Below, one piece after another: positions 34,382 through 47,600 of a DNA stretch of 64,000 nucleotides. Made by a program: the position numbers and the translations under genes. The DNA is from Sipunculus nudus (Eukaryota; Annelida; Sipuncula; Golfingiida; Sipunculidae), in NCBI GenBank assembly GCA_026874595.1, contig CM049307.1:54662370-54726369 (forward strand), written 5' to 3'. Every line of letters begins with the position of its first letter. Position 1 is the stretch's first letter. Under the pieces are notes generated by a model. The model searched no databases. It was not told the origin of the DNA and saw nothing but the letters and a program-made list of their open reading frames with translations.

Positions 34382-34620
34382 CAGTGGCGTACCTTGCCCC
34401 CCCCCCCCCCCCGGGGAGGGAAAAAGAGCGGAAAGATGGAAGAAGTGAAAGAGAAGGAAGCAGAAAAGGGGAAGAAAGGAAAAAGCAGAAAGGAAAGGAA
34501 GAAGATAAAAGTACAGAATCGGGGAAACTTCTCGAGTCTTGCCCTCCGGACGGTCTGGTCACGCCCCGGTGTGCATGTGTGTGTGTGTGCGGGGGGGGGG
34601 GGGGGGGGGGGGGGGGGGGA
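34382..34620. repeat. CAGTGGCGTACC terminus with C16 and G29 runs
   Basis: CAGTGGCGTACCTTG at 34382 resembles the terminus of hAT elements that begin CAGTGGCGTA. It leads into a C16 run (34397-34412), a purine-rich GGAAAG tract to about 34510, a (GT)n run and a G29 run (34591-34619). Homopolymers this long are probably variable and error-prone in assembly. Confidence 0.5.
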
Positions 34621-36477
34621 AGCAGGGCTATAAAATTTCATACCAGAAAAGTATTGGGCAACCCATCTCCATATTCATTGAGGAAAACATTTTTTACATG
34701 ATCACCAAATTGGAAGTATGGCTTTTGAAACTTGGTTTCGTCCTCAGGTGCATGCACATTGCATGATTTTCTGACTCCCCTTCCCCCCACATATCAGGCA
34801 GTGCGATAAAATTAGCATCAGAATATATCGGTCACCTACGTTTTATGGAATAATCACATCAACTGTGTCAACCTGGGACTTTGAATAACCGTGCAAAATC
34901 TTATAATTAATGTCACCCACGAGTCTTGTAAAACGACAGATGCTATGCCAGACATTTGAGCAAGGGCAACTGATCATAAAACGGTACAATTTGAGTTAAT
35001 GGTTAGTTCCAAGATGCTTATCCTCACATGTAAACAAGGAAATCCAGTCTGAAAAGAGGTGCAGCATCTCAACATCAGACTGGCATCAATTTTTGAAAAT
35101 TAGGACAGGCACTGCGCAAATGCTGTGTACATTGATTCCATAAATCTTTACTTCAAAAGGATTTAACCCAAAAATTTAGCAAAACATTTCAATGAAGAAA
35201 ACAAGCAAGACCGATATAAAGCCAACTAAAATGGCTAGTTTTATTGATTCAAATCCAAAACTAGTCCTTCACTTATGATTTGTGAATTTAGAAATGGATA
35301 AAACTGCAATTTGATGGCTCTAAATGACCCCAACAATTGCCTCGGGCAACTGTCTTGTCGAGCCCTAGACCAAAGTTTTGGGTTTTTGAGATAAAAGCAA
35401 ATTTTACTGAAAATATCTGGTATTAAATTCTGATAAAACTATACTTCAAGGACTTTCCTTGAAAATCTTATAAGAATTGCTAAATTTAGCTGCAACAACT
35501 TTAGAGACCTGCAATGGAATGTACCTTTATCTACACACCGGCAAGTTTTCTTTCCAAACTGATGTGAATCCCTCAATTCTCAATGTGCTCATAAAAATAA
35601 AGTGTCCATTAAGGAGATTAACACCATCCCCCTCCTCCCAAGAACAGACCAACTCTAATGGGTCACACAGTTATTCTGTGCTATCCTGGGAATCATTAAA
35701 TTGTAATAATCTGCGTCAACAAAGTTTGATGAAGAACATTATTATTAAAAAATATTCTGTATAAAATTTTTGATAAAAATTTGGCCCACCAAAACCCCCC
35801 ACCCCTTCTGTCTGGTACAGGTTACCAAATAAGTTTATGGTCTAATGTTCACCACATTTGATTTAGCAACACAAGTTTTAGCCCTTACAAATGAGACAGA
35901 ATCTCCAAAATCTCTTTGATAAAACAAAATCTTCCAAGCCTAGGGGCAAGAAAATGAAAACCCCACTTTACCCCAAATTTATTGTAAACTCCCATCAAAC
36001 TGTCCCTAATTAAGCTCTTGATCCCACAGAAAAAAAACAAACCCTTCCACATGCCCATGATATAAATTTAAAAAGTATGTCCATTTACACCAAATAACCC
36101 ATAATTTAGCCCCCAACCCAACAGATGCCTTGGGTCAAAAACGATGAAACTGCTATTTTTGAGGCAGCAACTGCACCCCTTTCACCACAGAACTGCCTCC
36201 ACTACAGGCTCCAACAGCAACAGCGAAGGAAACTGCTCCCCGGCCAGCACAGCCAATACACCCCACTGCACAGCTTACATAACAGCAACTGCGCCTGTTG
36301 TGCACAGAGAACAGGAATAGTGGTTAATATATGGATCAGGTAACTACAATACATGCTTTGTATGTTCACAGGCTTTTACACAATGACAATCTTAAATCAC
36401 AAAGTTTTAATTTAACTATTTACAATACTCATCTTTAAAATCTGAACGTCCAGTAACCTTGAAAATTAAGTTATGCC
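34621..36477. other. Flank downstream of SRSF2, possibly including its long 3' UTR
   Basis: AT-rich with C-rich stretches and no recognised gene. A word GGGCAACTGTCTTGTCGAGCCCTAG (34-35.4 kb side, near 35343) resembles the end of the GGGCTTGACATTAA-type hAT element seen at 57754. A minus-strand AATAAA (35978-35983) could end SRSF2 transcripts. Confidence 0.35.
35978..35983 (-). terminator. Candidate poly(A) signal for SRSF2
   Basis: AATAAA on the minus strand (TTTATT on plus), about 0.9 kb beyond the SRSF2 stop codon. SRSF2 genes commonly have long 3' UTRs. No transcript evidence; other weaker hexamers may be used. Confidence 0.3.
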
Positions 36478-36899
36478 TTTACATTTCATGATACTTATTC
36501 ATGAACTTTCTAGTTGCAAGATTATCAATTTTGGAATTATAGAAACACAGATATAATTTGAAGCAAAAATGAATAAGTTGTGCACTTCTCTGGGAAAGAA
36601 AAACTTGGTTCCTGTAAAGCAAATACATGTTTGTACATTGTAACATATTAACCTGATATTGAAATAAAAATAGAACATGTAAAAGGCTTTCCACAGCGAT
36701 AATACTCATAACATTAGCAAAAGATTACAAATGCTCAGCAACAGGACAACACTGTTTTTGCTACAAATACAATTAATCTGAACAAGACAAATTGGAAGAA
36801 TAATGACCTCCCAAAGAGTCCTGTGCTGTCTTGCATGTGTCCATTGTCTTAGCCACGTTCGTCATGGCTACAACCAGCTCAGTGGCCTCCATTGGCTGG

Positions 36900-38334
36900 T
36901 CAATCCTGTGGTTCCTCTGAACGTTCTCTGGAGACGGACCTGGATCGGCTTCTGGACTTCTTAACTGAAGGTGGGGTCCTGCTGCGCGATCTAGAGTAGG
37001 ACCTGCTGCGAGACCTGGAATACGACCTTGACCTCCTCCTCCGTCTTGGACTCCTGGACCTCGATCGTGATCTGGATCTAGAGTAAGATCTACAATTAAA
37101 ATACACATCTCCATTTTTAGGTCTCTTTTCATTTTAAACACATGGAGTGATATGGATTTGATCTTCCCTATAACTATATCCCTTATCAAAGACCAAGAAT
37201 CTCCAAAATCTTCATGGCTATTTTATTAGTCATAAAAAGGCAAATCATTGCATTTCCAGCAATCTGAATTACCTTTATGAAGCAAAAGTATGTACAAAAT
37301 ACTGCATTATATAAAGACAGCATTATTATTTATTATCAACACTTTGCAATTTCAAATGTGCCAATCTGTAATAATACCCACAGGGCCTACACAATTTAGT
37401 AATTCAACGTTTAAATAATTTTTGGAAGGTTATTGCTGATTTCTTGGTCGATGTGATGCTTCTTAGCTGTTGTGAGAATACCAGGTGCAGCTGCTGTCTT
37501 GTAAACTGTGATGTTGGTATGGTCCACCATGGAAATAAATATTTCATTTGGAAAATGTTTTACTTACAGTGCTCCATTTTAATTTTATTGTTTACAGATA
37601 GACTGTGGCATGGTGCTCAATTGATGTTCTGTGATTTATATATATTTTTAGACATTCTCTGATATGTACTGTGATATATATATATATATATATTTATTTT
37701 TTAAGTGTTTTAATATATTTTTTAATTCCTCATGTACTTTGAGATATATATATATATCTGATTATGTACCGAGCAGTGATATGCAGTTTATAAAGTGTAC
37801 ATGCACCGTAAATAATGCAATCGAATAAAATAAATTCATTTAATTAACACCTATGTATAAGCTGGAGCTGCCTTTATAATAATATTACTTATTATGCGAA
37901 ATTTTGTCAATTGTAAATATTGAAATAACAATTAATATAAATTGAATATTTTTTTTTTGCCACGAGGCTGCCGTGGTAATCGTGATTTGATTATACCTGC
38001 GGCCTCGTCTCGACCGGGGTGGACCTCTTCGCGCATAATATGGATCGCTTGGTCTTCCATAGCGGGCAAGCTGCACTCTCAATTCTCGTCCGTCCATGAT
38101 AGCTCCGTCCATGGCGTCCATAGCATCCTCACCGTCACGTTTGTCGTAGAAACGAACAAAGGCAAATCCTCTGCTTTCCCGCGTGAAGCGGTCTCTTGGA
38201 ATGTACACATCTCCGACTTCTCCATACTTCTCGAACACCCTCCTCAGATCTTCTGGGGTTGTTCTGTATGTTAGATTGTCTACCTTCAGGGATGTCATCC
38301 CATGAATATCGGGTGGGCCTCGTCCGTAACTCAT
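36900..38334 (-). CDS. SRSF2: Serine/arginine-rich splicing factor 2 (SC35), two coding exons
   Basis: Exons 38334-37997 and 37089-36900 join in phase 2 to a 175-aa protein. Residues 14-92 form an RRM nearly identical to vertebrate SRSF2: [20 protein letters not shown] with RNP2 LKVDNL (16-21) and RNP1 RGFAFVRF (55-62). The linker ARYGRPSDP keeps proline 95, the residue mutated in human myeloid disease. Residues 113-175 are an RS domain ([20 protein letters not shown] and more) ending [11 protein letters not shown] proteins bind exonic enhancers, recruit U1/U2 components and promote exon definition. The RS tail is shorter than in human (221 aa total). The donor is CGCAG|gtataa and the acceptor taattgtag. 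The 907-bp intron could hold alternative or poison exons, as is usual for SR genes. MFSD11 diverges from its promoter. Confidence 0.95.
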
Positions 38335-38696
38335 TTTTCCTGCTAACCACCTTGCTTGCGGTCCGACAAATTAACAAAGATGGCGTCCCAACGCGGGATG
38401 TTGACCTGACCCAGTGACCTCTCGAGAGAATTTATTTTAAAATAATAGAAGCATTCAAGTTTTCTTATGTAAATAAAAAATTTTGATCGACTTAAAAAAT
38501 AGTTTATGGTAGAATCGGAAGATAATATTACTTCTCTCGAATATCCGTTAATAAAAAAAATGCTGAATCATGGGAGCCTGTAGACTGATACCAAACGCCG
38601 AACAAAAAAGTAAAAGTGTTGGTACCAGTCTATGATATCCTTGTCAGTGTCACATGACATATCCGTTCATGTGTCATGTGACATCACTCGTCTAAA
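38335..38696. promoter_or_regulatory. Divergent promoter between SRSF2 and MFSD11
   Basis: 362 bp separate the SRSF2 and MFSD11 start codons. AAGATGGCGTCCC at 38378, close to the SRSF2 start, fits a YY1-type site (AAGATGGCG). Two GTCACATGAC-type boxes lie close to the MFSD11 start. No TATA box is evident. Both 5' UTRs must be short or overlapping. Confidence 0.6.
38649..38682. promoter_or_regulatory. Inverted pair of GTCACATGAC boxes (M-box/CLEAR-like)
   Basis: GTCACATGAC at 38649-38658 and its exact reverse complement GTCATGTGAC at 38673-38682 lie 14 bp apart and end 14 bp before the MFSD11 ATG. CANNTG-centred GTCACATGAC sites are bound by bHLH-Zip factors such as the MiT/TFE (MITF, TFEB) and USF families; the canonical lysosomal CLEAR box is GTCACGTGAC. 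They could also sit in the transcribed 5' UTR. Function is inferred. Confidence 0.45.
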
Positions 38697-41600
38697 ATGG
38701 AAGGAAGCAGGGAAGACCCTAGGATAGCCAGTGATCAAGATGATGAACCAAACCAATCAGTCACGCCAACCCCTGGCAGAGACTGGCGACTGTTTAATGT
38801 GATAATCCTCGGTCTCTCTTTCATGTTTATGTTCACTGCATTTCAAACATGTGGAATGGTTGAGGTGAGTGGGATTAATCTGATAACATCACTCATCTGA
38901 TCATCAGTGACACTGACAGTACTCATTTAAGTCTCATTACTACATTAGTCATTACTGACAGTACTGTCAATAGTGTCATTAGCAGTCTGAAGCTGTGTTA
39001 ACATTGATACAGTCAGTGTCATTACCAGTAGTGAAGTAGCTATAACAATTGATCAATTATATTATTTGTATGAATGGCAAATAATAATGGTATTTTGGCA
39101 GAACTATAGAAACCGGGCTTCAGCCTACCGCCAGTAAAACGGGTGTCGCATAATAAATTGTTTCCTGGAAAAGGCCAATACATATCATTTTCCTCAGAAT
39201 TCCCGTATTTAATTTTGCTCATAGCTGGAGTTTATTATATTAGAGGAGGAGGGGTCTGGGGAACCTGGGTTCCCCCTCTGAACAGGGGTGTGGGGGCTCC
39301 GCCCCCACCTAAAGCTTAATTTTTCTTGTTAAAATAGTAAATGGTTTCCCATTTTCACGAGAGTTCACGCGTTCTATAGTGGCTCCGGTATTTTTACTGT
39401 TTTTTAACTAAATTGGTGCTTCATCTAAAATGATTAAAATAGACATGTTATTTTATAAAATTAATAATTCAGTACAGTACATGAGTAATTTCTAAGTAAT
39501 GTTCAATACCAAAACTTGTAAAGACTCATTTCATCAAGGAAATTCATAGCCTATTCGACATTCGAGATTCAGATTCAGAATACTCCCCCATTGCTCCAAA
39601 AGCCTCTATCTTTCCGTGCCCTCTTTACGGGGACTCGTTTGCTCTGTGATCTGCATGGGACTGGAGTTAGTGGCTGTCCTGGTAAGCATAATCAGTAAGG
39701 TATTAATTGGGTATTCACCATCATCCCCAGGTGGTGCTATAGTGTTTTGAAATCAGTGTTGGCTGGCATTGTAAGTCATTGTATATTAGGGAAATAATGG
39801 GACCATATAAAGTCCATACATGAGAGACGTCTCCCTTATCAAGGAGCCTGGCATAACTGAACTTAGTATATAGAGGGTTTTTTGTGAATCCACAAGTGTA
39901 GCAAGTGTATTTTCTTGCTCTTGTTGATTCCCAAACAAGACTAAATGAAAGAGCTTATCTTTCACATTATCAGTAAATTTTTTTTATTCCATGTTAGTTA
40001 CTTATATGTTTACATGAAGTCTCCCTAACATGGTCAGCCAAAGTCAGCATGACATGTTGGTTTGCATCAGGCAAAAAAAAAAAGGTATGGTTCTCAGACA
40101 CTTTTTTTCAGAAACCAGGGTGGACGGGCAATATTTTACATTTTACCTTTTTTGTATGTTTTTATAAAAATATCATATGATCACCAAAAAGCATAAAAAT
40201 AACATGCTTTTGACTCAAAACACCTGACCTGTGTTGAAAACTTCTTTCAAATTTGGACTTTAAAATCAGCATGAAAACTTTGCCATCTATGTAATATATA
40301 GAAATAATATTAAAACTTGCAGATAATAAAGTTGTCTGTATTTCTATTTTAAATAAATTATGAAACCATATTATTTTTGCAGCAAAGTGTACTTGACACT
40401 GTCAAGAAGGAAAGTAATGGTACTTTTGATGCAGATGGATATACCAGGTAATTATATATTTATTGTATGCTTCCCTTTTACAATACATTAAAGGGTAGAT
40501 GAATTCTTCATGATAAAAAGTATAATCTCTATTTGCGACAGCAGAATATTTTCCTATCAGACTGAAATAAAGTTTACAATTCATTTTGAAATATGTGCAT
40601 GCAGGTGGAACAAGTTTTAGCCATGTGACTTAAGTTAATTAGTAGCAGAGTAGTCAGAGATAAGTGAGTCAACTGGCAGAGTTCATTTGTTTATAGAAAG
40701 AATGGTTCTAGTTACATATTGGGGGGGATGGGGGGGGAACCAGGGGTTTTGGAACCCCTGATTTTTAGCTCAGCTGACTATAAGTCATCTGAGCTATAGT
40801 CGTGGTCCTGGTCCACTGTAAGTCGTCAGTCTGTCCGTCCGTCCATCCCTCTGTCCGTCCATAAGACTGGCAGTTTCGACACCATTGGACCTATGAATCT
40901 GAAATTCGGCATACAGTTAAATGTCACCCAAATCTCCTACCATGCCGAAAATTGGGTCAATAGGACTTCGTTCGAGATATAAAGGAAAAACTTCAATTTT
41001 TTATTAGAAATCTATTTTTACACTTCAGGACTGCCTAATATCAAAACCACTCATCTTGTTTTCTTCATATTTACCATAAATATTCCTCTATATGGTTCCT
41101 ATATACATGCCAGAAATTAAGTCAATATAATTTAATTTAATTTAAAAAAGTTATGGGCCCAAACATAATGGACTTTGTAAAAAAAAAAAGGAAAGATATT
41201 TGGTCACTTAAGACCAAAAGTGTTAAAGGTAGGGACTTTTTTTCAGTAATACAACTTTAATTAATCAAAATTTAATTGTATACCAAAAATTAGATCAAAA
41301 TCTTTTAAATTTTTTAAATATTGGCAAAAATATAAAATTGGTACCTTAAATTTTGCCCAAGTTTGACCATGGCACGTTTTTTTCCTGTAACTGCTGTGGA
41401 TTTAATTTTCAAAGCATGTTTTTGATACCATTTCAACTATTAACACAAAAAATTTGAAACCAGTTGATAAAAAACTGTAGATTTTATTCAAGTTTTCAAG
41501 CACCATGTCACATATTGTTTACATCAAGCGAGTGTTATGCAGTTTGTTAGAGCTCAGCTCCCCAGCTTCAGCTCTAAGTTCCAGAAATTTGGCATACAGT

Positions 41601-44600
41601 TAGATGTCCCCCAAATCCCCTACCATACCAAAAGTTTGGTCACTAGAACTGCATTCCTTCAAGATATTAAGAAAAAACTTCATTTTTCCATTAAAAACCC
41701 ATTGTTACACTTTAAGACTGCCTAATATCAAAACCACTGATCAGACTTTGATCATATATAATATACTTATTTTTCTATACATTCCCTATGCATATGCCAG
41801 AAATGATGTCAGTATTGTGTAATTGGTTTAAGTTATGGGCCCAAACATAATGCACTTTGTAAAAAATTAAGAAAAATATTTACTCTCTTAACATGAGAAT
41901 TGCTGAAGGTAGAGATTTTTTTGCCAGGGATATAACATTATTTAATCAAGATTCAATTGTATTCCCAAAATTAGTTCTGAATTTTTCAAATTTTATAAGT
42001 TATTAGCATAAATATAAAATCAGTACCTTAAATTTTGCCCAACTTGGCCATGGCATGTTTTTTCTCTGTAAGCACTGTTGATTAAATTTTCATATCTTGC
42101 ACACGTAAGGATTTTGGCTTCTAAATTCTGAAGTTATAAAAGGAATTGATCAAAAACTAGCTTAATGAAAGTTTTATGAGACCATATCACACCTAGGCTG
42201 TACTGAAGCCCCTCTTTATGTCCCCACATTGACTTTTCAGGCCAATTATGCATGCTTGAAGCGAGGCTCTCTGCAGCCAGCCAGCTCTTTGGTGGCTTCA
42301 GCTGGATCAAACTGTCCAACCCCCTCCTCTAGTATTTGTTTAGACAATAAACATAACAATAAACTTTTTCTTTAAATTCTTGGTTTATGATAAGAACTTA
42401 AAAAAAAAATGGAAAAGGAATTTATAGTTAATGAGTTAAAGGGAATTACCTTGCAATTACTGATCATTTATGGATCTTCCATGGATGGCCAAAATGTAAT
42501 TCAAATGACACCATGCAGTCATCATTGGGTATTTTTCATTTCAACCATAAAAATGAAAAATAAATAATTTCAATAAATTGTTGTTTACTATTAGGGATTA
42601 TATGAAGCAAGATAATGATAGACAAGGATGCAGTTGATTATATTAAATTAATCTAAATTTCCAGGTCTTTTCCAGGTGTTTAACTTGTTGTTTATATTTA
42701 TTACAAAATGAAAAAAAAAATTAATTAATATGTCAAAAATTTAAAATAATACTCAGACAAGTGCTCATTAAAGATTTTAAGTTGTTTGACTTATAACTCA
42801 TAGTTGTATCAGATGTTACATGATACTGGCAAAATAATCAAAATTTATGTTGCTGATCCTTTATTTCAGTTCATAAAATTAAACATTCCTAACTGGAGTT
42901 TGCTCCGGGTATAGTATATTGGGTGTTTTGATCCTTGGATAAATTTTAACACATGTATTATTTTAACAGCTGAGAATACTTTTCTTTTTCCCTGATACCA
43001 TTTAAAAAAATATAAATATTCAAATTTTTCCTATTAGTGCAGTGGATTTAATTTTCACAGCATGTACACATTAGTATTTCATCTGTTAAAATCTGATATT
43101 TGAAACCAGTTGATAAAAACGGTAGATTTCATTCAAGTTTCCAAGTACCATGTCTTTATTGTTTACATCAGGTCAGTATAAATGCAGTGCACTGGGCAGT
43201 TACATAACACCTTCAGGTCCGACCTACTGCCACTGTGAGTGTCTGGGTCAGGCTAGGTCAGGCAGTAATTACCAGAGAGCCTCTCTTTCTCTCTCTCTTT
43301 CTCTCTCTCTCCGGCAGTCTAGCTCTCTCTTTCTCTCTCTCTCTCTCTGTCTCTTTCTCTCTGTCTGCCTCTCTCTCTCTCTCTCCCCTCTGCTTTTTCT
43401 CTTTCTCTCTCCATCTTTCTTTCTCTTTTTCTCCTCTCTCTCTCTCACCCTAATTGCCTCCCTTCCTCCCTCCATCCCATTCTCTTGACAGGTACTATAA
43501 ACTAGATACATTAGCTATAAAATGTGATGCAATTAAGAAATGTGAATCAACTGAAATATTCACAAATTGTGACAATCAAATTTATGTTATACTGTAAATT
43601 TATAGTAACACTCGTAAACCTGGATTAAAATTATGTAATGAAAAAAAGGAATAAATGCAAATATTGTTATTTTTTTCTTGGCTCAGTAGAATAGGGAAAA
43701 AATGATTTGCTTTGTTTCTCCATCTTTCTGCCTATTTTAAATATTTAATGTTCATGAATAAACTTTTTTTTTTATAAGCACTGTTGAATTAAATTTCATA
43801 TCCTGTATGTATATGCAAGGGTGTTGTAACTCTCACCATCCCCTTCTTCATCCCACTGAGGCTTTGCTCCTTGGCACTGTGAACAATAGTTCTTTGGCTA
43901 TAGCATAAAATTTAATAATTAAAGAAAATATCTACAGAGAGACAGAGGCATTTTAACTCTGATCATAAACCCCCCCCCCCCATCAAGTCATTGGAGTGGG
44001 GACGTTATTGCAACTGTATACATATCATAAAATTGATAAAAAAGGTTTACCAAATAAATTGGATCTCATCAGACAAATGTGTAAACTGTTGAACTGTCAA
44101 CAGCTTATCAAAAAGGTAACCAATGGATAGGCATGGTCAGATCTCAAATATTATTTGCAACATTTTCTTCATTCATATCAACCAACCATGGCCCATGCAG
44201 ATTACCTCTTCTTCTCAAACTTTATCTACATTTCATCATATTTTTAAGATTTTAACCTTCCAGGTGGTTCAGTACTGTTGACCATTTGTCCATAGGTACC
44301 TATGTACATGCCAGAAATTATGTCAATATTGTGTAAAATATAGACGTTAGGGGCATCAAAATAATGTACCTTGTCAAGACCGATCTTGTCAAGATATCAT
44401 GTCATACACTCACAAATTCATAAATCCCCTCATCAGCATAGTTAATCATAACCTTGTATTTTTCAAATTGAAATCTTGCAGTTTTCCATACACTATAGAT
44501 CCTTCAACAAATAGCCTTATCATCATTATACCACTGCTTAGTATACTGTCATTGCATTCATATTTGCTCAAATAAATTGCTTTTTTTGACCCCTCCCAAA

Positions 44601-47600
44601 TAAATAAAAAATAAGCCACTATATTTCACTCCATATTAATCCATCAGTCAGGTTATTTCATTTATCATTTACTCACATATTATATTCCTTTATAAAAGCC
44701 CAACATGACCATGATATTTATAAGCTTTATCTACTCAATATAGTATCACAACGGTGACACATTTATATTGTCCAATCATGATCAGCTGAGCTCTGTCACC
44801 CATGGGTCCCTTGTTTAAACTGCCACAACCTTTCTCAAAACTTTCAGACGAATATATTGTCCAACAAACACCCTTCTTCTTGGACTTGAGGACCTTTAAG
44901 GATTTTCTCAATAACCTCCCCGGTTTGATATATGGGGTGTTGCTTGTATAATAAAACTCTTATATATTACCCTTGGACTTCCAACTAAATTTTGATGTAG
45001 TGTAAAAATTAGGTCACTCTGAATTTCAGTCACCCTGAGTTTTATGTTATATATTATACAGATATATTTTACATGACTTCAAACCTGTTTGATACTGGAA
45101 ATTGGTATGTTAACTTTCTAACAAATGACAAATGTTTAGTTATGATGAATTAAAATGTGTATAATTTGTACATGGGTACCTTCAAAAGTATCTGCATCTT
45201 TGCCTACTGGTGTGTAGTACCTGTACCTGTAGTTACTATGCTTTACCTGGGTAAGGTTACCTGTATTTGGTCTCATTGCTAGATTATTTGTTTCTGTGAC
45301 CAAATAAATCTTTATCACAATGAAGTAAAATTAATACGCTTTACAAGGTCATGTGGAAATATTTGATGAATTTTGAGTAAAAATTCCCTACTTTAACACA
45401 CAGTTCACATGAAGTTTTTTATTGTTTCAGTTTATCTATAATTTATGCAGTATTTGCTGGAGCCAACTGGATAGCACCATCAGTGGTTGCAGTTTGTGGG
45501 CCAAAAATTTCCATGTTTCTAGGTGGTTTAACCTACAAGTAAGTACTTGCAATATGAACTGGTTGTAAGAGAAGTTATGTTATACCACACTAACATTTGT
45601 GAAACCGTCTTAAAGCAAGCTGTTCACCTTCCGTATCTGTAGTATGTGATTTCATGCTTTCTCTACAAACATATTGATGAACTGTAATTGATCTATCCAC
45701 CCCAGCCCAAATGCTCTGCCGTTTTAACTTATTATTATAATGAGCCCCCCACAACGCTCCTACACTTATGGACTTCCATGCCCATGGTAGTGAGAGCTGA
45801 TTATAACAGAATAAAGACATCACAAAGGGCCATGGTGCATGACGTCGTATTGACTGACGTCATCAACTGGTATCACCTGTTTACTATATCGCCGTCATAT
45901 ATAAACTGTGTTGCAATATATATTGGATTATTTGTCCCATATGATTAATGTGCCAGATAGGACATTATTATTCACTCGGTAGTCAGAGGAATGGCTCATG
46001 CAGCCTACAGCCTAGAAACTTTTTATACTGTCTCCTTTGTACAATAAAATATTCTGGAAAACATGCCAGCATGGGTACTGGTAGTATTTACAGTCTACAC
46101 GTGTTCTGTTTGACAGAGCTCTGTCAAATTATGCAAAATTTTGTTTTTGTCAGATGAGTGACGCTTTATAATGTTTAAGGTCACCTGATTTGTTGCTCCT
46201 TAGTCCCATGCTTATGTTTATTCATTGAATGAATATGCAATTAAGGTTGCATTGAGTTCATCAATAGGTCAATTCCTGCAAAGAAAATCTCTTATAGTGC
46301 CCTTGTGATGGATGTATGAGATGGTTTATCCACAAGCTGTAAATAAACATGATACATGCGCCCATGTTGACAAACAGAAAAATCATGTAACAGAAGGTGG
46401 TTGGTTGGATATGAATGGAGGTTAAAAAGTCATCAGTTGCAAAATGCCATTTGCAAAACACTTGTTTTAGTTAATAGATGTCAGATATGGGAGCAGGGTC
46501 TTGTAATTTACTGAAACTTCAAAATATAGAGAAGATTATACCTGATCCTGCAAAATCCACCTTTACCTCTCAAAGTAGATGATAAAGAGGTAAACAGGTA
46601 ATTATTGTGAATATTTTGCAAAGAGATACATTGTACATATAGTGGTTATACTACAGTTATTAAGAACATTCAGAACTAAATAACATGAAATATTTCCTGG
46701 ATTGTATGTCGGTTTATTTAAGGAAACAAAGCAATCAGGAAGACATTATAATTTGAAAGATACACATGTTAGACAAAAATATGTTAATGATAAATTACTT
46801 ATATGGCTATGCTTTTTACAGTTTTTCCTCTTGGTTAATTTGTTTCTTAATCCTTATTGACAAGTGACTTCTTGAATATTTGAATTTCTAAAAATAATCA
46901 GTCTTTGTGACTGCGTATGCTAGGGAACTGAGCATAAGGAGATAATTGATATATCAAACATAATTCAGTACAAGAATTATTATAACATCATTATCATGTA
47001 CCACTTGTTTATACTTTTTGATATTATTATTTATTTATTTTTTTATTTCACAGCTTGTACATATTCTCCTTCCTGAAGCCTATGACCTGGGCACTCTACA
47101 CAGGTTCTGTACTTATTGGTATTGGTGCTGCAGGTCAGTGCGAGTTTCTGAATCTAAAATTTCAATTTATTTTTCATGGCAGTTGCCCCTGAAGGAAAGC
47201 GCAAGAGTATTACAATTTTTACAATTAATTTCTGCATGTCTTTATTTTTGTGTGCATGTCTGGTGGACCTGATACTCAAATCTGCATCTCTTTTCTTTTT
47301 GAAAATGTTATGCAAGGGGTCAATACAATACCCAATGCCTCCTCATAGAGGATCTGAATTCAGAACCATAAAATGCAGTACAGTCCTGATAATTAGAAGG
47401 TAATGATTGAAGAAGTATGCCACATCTGAGATTAGACATAATTAATTGGATTTAAACAACTGAAATTTGCAGGCACGTTAGTCCTTTTGGCCAGCCTTTT
47501 ACCCAATTACAGGGTTCCACAGGGCCTTAAAAAGTCTTTATTTTTTTATTTTGCATTTCTACGGCCTTGAAAAGGCCCAAAAATGTAATTCATGTTCTGC

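Noticed and set aside
34333-34766. Overlapping Gly- or Pro-rich and Lys/Glu-rich open frames on both strands
   Set aside because: They are produced by the C16, purine-rich and G29 runs and have no domain content.
36773-37189. A 138-codon minus-strand open frame overlapping SRSF2 exon 2
   Set aside because: It is an out-of-frame reading of the RS-coding repeat (Gly/Pro/Asp-rich) and runs into intron and UTR; the in-frame reading gives the expected RS domain.
43150-43511. Ser/Leu-rich and Arg/Glu-rich open frames
   Set aside because: Direct products of the (CT)n tract; no coding signal.
47497-47590. CAGGGTTCCACAGGGCCTTA word with a GGCCTTGAAAAGGCCC palindrome, like a hAT terminus
   Set aside because: No convincing inverted partner end was found, so I did not list it as an element.
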